Origin: Blastocatellia bacterium
GTDB taxonomy: Bacteria; Acidobacteriota; Blastocatellia; Pyrinomonadales; Pyrinomonadaceae
Length of the DNA: 9,423 nt
Direction of reading: 5' to 3'
Assembly: GCA_003175865.1 (NCBI GenBank)
Contig: PSRF01000097.1
Location: 1-9,423, forward strand
Shown here: piece by piece, positions 6,162 through 9,423 of the stretch
How the letters are laid out: each line of letters starts with the position of its first letter
Position numbering within the stretch: the stretch's first letter is position 1
Made by a program: the position numbers and the translations under genes
Notes under the pieces: generated by a model
Told to the model about the DNA's origin: nothing
Database searches by the model: none
What the model saw: only the letters and a program-made list of their open reading frames with translations

Positions 6162-7259
6162 ATGCTACGAATCGCGGTGTCGATCATTGTGCTGATGGTT
6201 GTGTGCGCTCTCGGCTTGGCGCGGGCCCAGGCTTGCGTTCAGGACAATGAAAATGCCGACGCACGCACCATAGTCGCAGGAGAAAACGAGACGATTACAA
6301 TGATCGCAGAGCGGCTGGGGGTTTCTGCGGCCGAGTTGTCCAAACTAAACCATGTGAAAGAGCACGTCAGGTTACCAAAAGGCACAAAGGTAATCGTGCC
6401 AACCGAGAAGAGTAATTCCGAGCAACCTCAAGTAGTTGGACAGACTATAACGCTTGCAGATGGCTACAGCTTCCAAGCTGATGAGGTATGGCGCAGTGGG
6501 GATGAAATCTGGTACCGCAAGGGAAACGTAACTAGTCATTTAAAGGACAACGTTAAATCAATTCGTCCCATTACTAAGCCAAAACCCCCAGAATCCGCCC
6601 CGGCAACCCCTGCGGTCGCTCCGACTGTGGCTGCTTCTCCGGTCGTATGGATCAGTCTGGTGGGTGGGGCGCGCTTTAGAGTTGATGAGGTCCAGCAAAC
6701 AAACGATGGCGCCTGGTACACTCGAGACAAGATAACGATCTTTCTTGCTAAGGAGCGCATTGCGAGCATCGAACGTGAATTGCCGGCCATCCAAGGCGTG
6801 CCGGCGCGGATTCGGGATTGGACCTCAGGAAACCGGGCGATCGACGACCTAATAAAATCTAACGGTTCACGCTTCGGAGTTGATCCCTACCTTGTATTCC
6901 TGGTAATCGAGCAGGAATCGCACTTTCACGTAAGTGCAGTCAGTCCGAAAGGCGCCCGAGGATTAATGCAATTGATGCCCGGAACAGCCCGTCGTTATGG
7001 GGTCAGCAAACCGTTCGAAGCGGCCCAAAATATTAAGGGTGGAACACAATATCTCCGGGAATTGATGGAGCTGTTCGAGGGCGACGTAAATCTCGTATTA
7101 GCGAGTTATAATGCCGGTGAAGGCGCTGTTATTAAGTTTGGGCGTAGTGTCCCCCCTTACCGCGAGACGCGCGACTACGTACGGAGTATCAGCAAACGAT
7201 ATGGATTATCTGGTCGCCAGGTGAACAGCGATAATGACGTACCCGCTCCCCAGAGGTAG
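6162..7259 (+). CDS. Secreted LysM and SLT lytic transglycosylase
   Basis: The protein has 365 residues. A signal peptide (MLRIAV, hydrophobic core, likely cleavage ARA|QA at about 22) exports it. A LysM peptidoglycan-binding domain follows at about 35-81, with ENETITMIAERLGVSAAELS and LPKGTKVIVP. Two copies of an approximately 40-residue WY-containing motif occupy 96-134 and 164-203, separated by a proline/alanine-rich linker. The transglycosylase (SLT, GH23-type) domain spans about 223-348: a QES motif (251-253) with the putative catalytic Glu252, GARGLMQLMPGTARRYGV (264-281), then ASYNAGEGAV (314-323). It is expected to cut glycan strands with formation of 1,6-anhydromuramic ends in the periplasm. 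It stands 162 nt after the AAA+ gene and 9 nt before the next gene. Adjacency to the tad genes suggests it may open the wall for pilus assembly, an inference; general wall turnover is equally possible. Confidence 0.9.
   Translation: MLRIAVSIIVLMVVCALGLARAQACVQDNENADARTIVAGENETITMIAERLGVSAAELSKLNHVKEHVRLPKGTKVIVPTEKSNSEQPQVVGQTITLADGYSFQADEVWRSGDEIWYRKGNVTSHLKDNVKSIRPITKPKPPESAPATPAVAPTVAASPVVWISLVGGARFRVDEVQQTNDGAWYTRDKITIFLAKERIASIERELPAIQGVPARIRDWTSGNRAIDDLIKSNGSRFGVDPYLVFLVIEQESHFHVSAVSPKGARGLMQLMPGTARRYGVSKPFEAAQNIKGGTQYLRELMELFEGDVNLVLASYNAGEGAVIKFGRSVPPYRETRDYVRSISKRYGLSGRQVNSDNDVPAPQR
6447..6563 (+). repeat. First copy of the ~40-residue WY motif in the transglycosylase
   Basis: Codes for residues 96-134, with the pattern I-x-L..G..F..DEV...D..WY...T..L..SI. 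It shares about 15 identical residues with the copy at 6651-6770, allowing one gap. I recall a similar motif from Acidobacteria envelope proteins, but cannot name its fold. Confidence 0.7.
6651..6770 (+). repeat. Second copy of the ~40-residue WY motif in the transglycosylase
   Basis: Codes for residues 164-203. The shared positions include DEV, WY and the terminal SI. It lies between a proline-rich linker and the SLT domain and looks like a tandem-duplicated small beta module. Confidence 0.7.
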
Positions 7260-7264
7260 GAGGA
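7257..7264 (+). promoter_or_regulatory. Strong ribosome binding site for the repeat-domain gene
   Basis: TAGGAGGA at 7257-7264 includes the stop codon of the transglycosylase gene and ends 4 nt before ATG 7269. The near-perfect anti-16S match and tight overlap suggest efficient translation and coupling. Confidence 0.8.
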
Positions 7265-7268
7265 TAGG

Positions 7269-7994
7269 ATGAAATACTTTGGCAGACTTATCGTTCTTGT
7301 TTTATCTCTGCTGTTGGGGTGTGTGTTCACTGTAGCGCAACAACACGAGCCACCACTTACGAATGAAGCAATAGTTAAGTTGACTAAGGCAGGCTTCAAG
7401 GAAAAGACAATTATTTCGATCATTGATGCTCGCCTTACCAATTTTGAGCTTTCGCCCGAAAAGATGATCGAGCTAAAGAAAAACGGTGTTACCGAAAAGG
7501 TGATCGTGGCAATGCTGGCGCGCCAGGAAGGTATGGCCGCCGATGACGAGTCGTGGGGAGACGATCCATTCTTCGCCACTGGTTCAGACACGAAAGCCGA
7601 TCCCAACAAGAATTCGAATGGGGATAACAGTACTAACATTTTTGGTTCAAGTGGGGGCGTTAAAGGTCATACTAAGAGTCGTGGGACCAACGGTTCGGTC
7701 GATAGCGACACTCAAACTGTTGGATCCGCAACAGTGCGTATCATTCGGCCACCGACCGAGGCGGGTGGCGGCGGCCCAGCGAAACTAGAAAAGACGAAGA
7801 GCTTGACTAACGATTCGATCATCGAACTCGTTGAAGCAGGCTTTTCCGAAGGTACGATCATTAGAAGAATTGAACAGTCACCCGTTGAGTTCGATCTAAG
7901 TGGCCCGAAACTCGATGAGCTACGGAAACGGAGGGTTAGTGAGAAGATCCTGACCGCAATGAAAACAGCAATGGGTAGCGAATCGAGTAAATAA
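7269..7994 (+). CDS. Secreted protein with a duplicated 54-residue helical module
   Basis: I do not recognise a named gene. The 241-residue product starts with a signal peptide (MKYFGRLIVLVLSLLLGCVF), followed by TVAQQ. LLGC could be a weak lipobox but leucine at -2 is unusual, so ordinary signal-peptidase cleavage after TVA is favoured. Two related modules follow, residues 30-83 and 179-232, each with the pattern LTN..I..L..AGF.E.TII..I.....F.LS..K..EL.K..V.EK...AM. They share 25 of 54 residues. Between them is an acidic then Gly/Ser/Asn-rich linker (84-178). I recall similar 'AGF..II..I' modules in Acidobacteria and Myxobacteria proteins of unknown role. It follows the transglycosylase by 9 nt, probably in the same transcript, and precedes the VWA gene by 89 nt. 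It is likely periplasmic or surface-located; function unknown. Confidence 0.8.
   Translation: MKYFGRLIVLVLSLLLGCVFTVAQQHEPPLTNEAIVKLTKAGFKEKTIISIIDARLTNFELSPEKMIELKKNGVTEKVIVAMLARQEGMAADDESWGDDPFFATGSDTKADPNKNSNGDNSTNIFGSSGGVKGHTKSRGTNGSVDSDTQTVGSATVRIIRPPTEAGGGGPAKLEKTKSLTNDSIIELVEAGFSEGTIIRRIEQSPVEFDLSGPKLDELRKRRVSEKILTAMKTAMGSESSK
7356..7517 (+). repeat. First 54-residue helical module
   Basis: Codes for residues 30-83 of the secreted protein. It is 25/54 identical to the module at 7803-7964 with no gaps. The DNA has diverged, so the duplication is not recent. Confidence 0.85.
7803..7964 (+). repeat. Second 54-residue helical module
   Basis: Codes for residues 179-232. It keeps LTN, AGF, TII, the FDLS turn and the EK..AM end of the first module, which argues for one folded unit used twice. 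Confidence 0.85.
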
Positions 7995-8083
7995 CGTTTC
8001 GTCAGACCTCACTTCCAACGGTTCTCCATAAGTCGATACAGCCCCAAACTCGACGAGAACGACCTTCTATTCTCGGAGTTTCT
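7995..8083 (+). other. 89-nt leader with competing short inverted repeats
   Basis: The segment GAGAAC at 8055-8060 is complementary to GTTCTC at 8021-8026. The overlapping CGAGAA at 8054-8059 pairs with TTCTCG at 8070-8075. The latter overlaps the ribosome binding site CGGAG (8074-8078). No promoter with recognisable -35 and -10 boxes was found. The pairing could matter for translation of the VWA gene or be chance. Confidence 0.3.
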
Positions 8084-9268
8084 ATGCAGTCGTCAAAGAA
8101 AACCAAAGCTCTTTCTATCAGCCGGTTGATGCTGATCATTGTTTTAATTTCGGTAGTTGCAGCACTGTTAGCAGATCACGAGAAGCTAGCTGTCGCTTTG
8201 GCTCAAAATAAACCTCGCCAGCGGCAATCCACAGCTGCCACACCGAAACCAAAACCGTCACCTGTTCAGAACCCACTCGAGTCACTTGGCCCACCGCCAC
8301 CCGTACCAACTTTAAAACGAAAACCAGAGCCAGAAGTGAATCCGGGCGATGTGATTTCGGTGAACACAACCGAAGTAATGATTCCTGTAACCGTGCGTGA
8401 TTCGAGTGATCGGCTGGTGAGTGATCTCACGCGGAATGACTTTCGAATCTTTGAAGATGGCATGCCTCAGCCGCTAAGTGATCTTGCACTGCGTCAGGTT
8501 CCAGTCGACGTCGTATTGATGGTGGACGCATCATCTTCTGTTGCGAGTAATCTCGATGACTTTCGTAGGGCGGCCGAAGGTTTCGCTTCACGTTTGGCAG
8601 AGGAGGATCGCCTCAGTCTCATTAAGTTCGATGATCGGGTTGAGCTTCTGCAGGATTGGACCAAAAGTCGATTTCAATTTAAACGGGCCCTTAACAGGAT
8701 CGAGCCCGGGATGTTCACACGTTTCAATGATGCGCTTTTCCTTGCGGCTCGTGATCAATTTGGGACAGACAATGCAAAGACGCGTCGCGCCATAATCGTC
8801 CTATCAGATGGGATCGACAGTGGTCGAGGCAATTCCACTCTCGAGGCTGCGCTACAAACACTATTGAAGTTTCAGGTCACGGTTTATGTGGTGAGCAATA
8901 CCGAAATATCGCGGGCGAGCAAACTGTCGGAGCTGGATGCACTAACTAATAGCTCGAACGGCAGCGCACGTTTCAATGAACTTCGCATAGGTGATCTGCG
9001 AGAAGGGTTGCGAGTGCTGGACCAAAGTGAGCAGAACCTTGCAGATCTGAGCCGGGCAACGGGTGGTCGCCTTTATAAACCGAAGAGTTTTGATGATCTA
9101 ACATCCACGTATGCCGAGGTGGCCGAAGAACTTCGACATCAGTACGCGTTGTATTACACGCCAGTGAACAAACTACGCGACGGAACGTTTCGTCGTGTCC
9201 GAGTAGATACTGTGAATCCTGGTTACCATTCACAAACCCGCGTGGGTTATTACGCGCCCAAGGGATAG
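8084..9268 (+). CDS. Exported VWFA-related acidobacterial-domain protein
   Basis: The protein has 394 residues, with a signal or anchor segment at about 16-35 and a long proline/lysine-rich linker to about 90. Residues 94-128 (TTEVMIPVTVRDSSDRLVSDLT, then NDFRIFEDGMPQPL) match the N-terminal part of the VWFA-related domain named for Acidobacteria (TIGR03436). The VWA core follows with an intact MIDAS: DASSS at 148-152, Thr212 in FTRFNDA, and Asp242 in VLSDGIDS (239-246). Further beta strands end with YALYYTP and RVGYY near the C-terminus. It likely binds a divalent metal and a protein ligand outside the cytoplasm. ATG 8084 is preceded by CGGAG at 8074-8078. It sits 89 nt after the previous gene and 6 nt before the next. 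Such proteins are numerous in Acidobacteria and their roles are mostly unknown; an adhesive role beside the pilus is inference. Confidence 0.9.
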   Translation: MQSSKKTKALSISRLMLIIVLISVVAALLADHEKLAVALAQNKPRQRQSTAATPKPKPSPVQNPLESLGPPPPVPTLKRKPEPEVNPGDVISVNTTEVMIPVTVRDSSDRLVSDLTRNDFRIFEDGMPQPLSDLALRQVPVDVVLMVDASSSVASNLDDFRRAAEGFASRLAEEDRLSLIKFDDRVELLQDWTKSRFQFKRALNRIEPGMFTRFNDALFLAARDQFGTDNAKTRRAIIVLSDGIDSGRGNSTLEAALQTLLKFQVTVYVVSNTEISRASKLSELDALTNSSNGSARFNELRIGDLREGLRVLDQSEQNLADLSRATGGRLYKPKSFDDLTSTYAEVAEELRHQYALYYTPVNKLRDGTFRRVRVDTVNPGYHSQTRVGYYAPKG

Positions 9269-9274
9269 TCGACC

Positions 9275-9423
9275 GTGAACGTTGTCGCTTTATTTTCCTA
9301 TCGGACCGGCGCTGTTGCGTTGCTGATCCTATTTTTGTCTGTTTCTGTTTGTGCGCAGGCGACGAAGAGAGCTGCGGACACGTCGTCAAACAGTAATCGC
9401 GAGGCCACAAAACCCGCGGAGGA
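9275..9423 (+). CDS. Exported protein, N-terminal fragment cut by the window end
   Basis: The frame starts at GTG 9275, 6 nt after the VWA gene, with AAGGGA at 9260-9265 as a likely ribosome binding site. It stays open to the last base, giving 49 residues. The N-terminus is a signal peptide: MNVVALFSYRTGA, then a hydrophobic core (VALLILFLSVSVCA) with likely cleavage near CAQA. A polar Thr/Ser/Asn/Lys-rich stretch follows. The start is short of strong support because it is GTG. The remainder lies beyond the window, so no family can be assigned. The close spacing suggests it belongs to the same transcript as the VWA gene; it may be another envelope protein. Confidence 0.6.
   Translation, partial: MNVVALFSYRTGAVALLILFLSVSVCAQATKRAADTSSNSNREATKPAE

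Noticed and set aside
6155..6165. GCAT-CGA-ATGC mini hairpin over the start codon of the transglycosylase
   Set aside because: Four base pairs with a three-base loop is too weak to claim a regulatory role.
7317..7325. Lipoprotein signal (LLGC) in the repeat-domain protein
   Set aside because: Leucine at -2 is uncommon for a lipobox and an alternative cleavage site at TVA is available. It is noted as possible but not called.
7175..7639. Minus-strand open frame of 154 codons
   Set aside because: It runs antisense across the end of the transglycosylase and the start of the repeat-protein gene, both well supported, and shows no domain or ribosome binding site.
8973..9410. Minus-strand open frame of 145 codons near the window end
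   Set aside because: It is antisense to the VWA domain and to the next signal peptide, and its composition (Arg/Ser/His-rich) is typical of a shadow frame.

Overview
The window is a gene-dense, entirely plus-strand stretch of about 50% GC. It most resembles a chromosome of an Acidobacteriota member, possibly of the Blastocatellia type; this placement is inferred. The main clue is the gene at 8084-9268, which carries the VWFA-related domain typical of Acidobacteria. A secreted protein with two short helical repeats of a kind I associate with Acidobacteria supports it. Base composition and codon use look uniform, and I saw no insertion sequence, CRISPR array, tRNA or rRNA.

Layout. Positions 1-4640 are the distal half of a tad (tight adherence / Flp pilus) locus in the usual order. 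It holds the C-terminus of a CpaE/TadZ-like ATPase (1-327), the TadA/CpaF secretion ATPase (368-1696), the inner-membrane platform proteins TadB (1700-2668) and TadC (2684-3613), and a secreted TPR protein in the TadD position (3624-4640). Gaps are short (3-40 nt) and ribosome binding sites lie in or next to the preceding stop codon, so this is very likely one operon. Positions 4671-5999 follow 30 nt later and encode a AAA+ ATPase with a winged-helix-like N-terminus, a candidate accessory ATPase of the pilus system.

A 162-nt non-coding interval (6000-6161) then carries two inverted repeats. The second (6069-6121) is a strong hairpin with a 10-bp perfect outer stem and a 7-bp inner stem. It is followed by a second, probably envelope-directed cluster: a LysM plus SLT lytic transglycosylase (6162-7259), a secreted protein with a duplicated 54-residue module (7269-7994), a secreted VWA protein (8084-9268), and the start of another exported protein cut off by the window edge (9275-9423).

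Together the genes suggest a pilus assembly machine next to peptidoglycan-remodelling and surface or periplasmic proteins. The link between the two clusters rests on proximity and shared strand only. The least explained items are the 6069-6121 hairpin, the AAA+ ATPase, and the two sets of internally repeated modules in the downstream secreted proteins.
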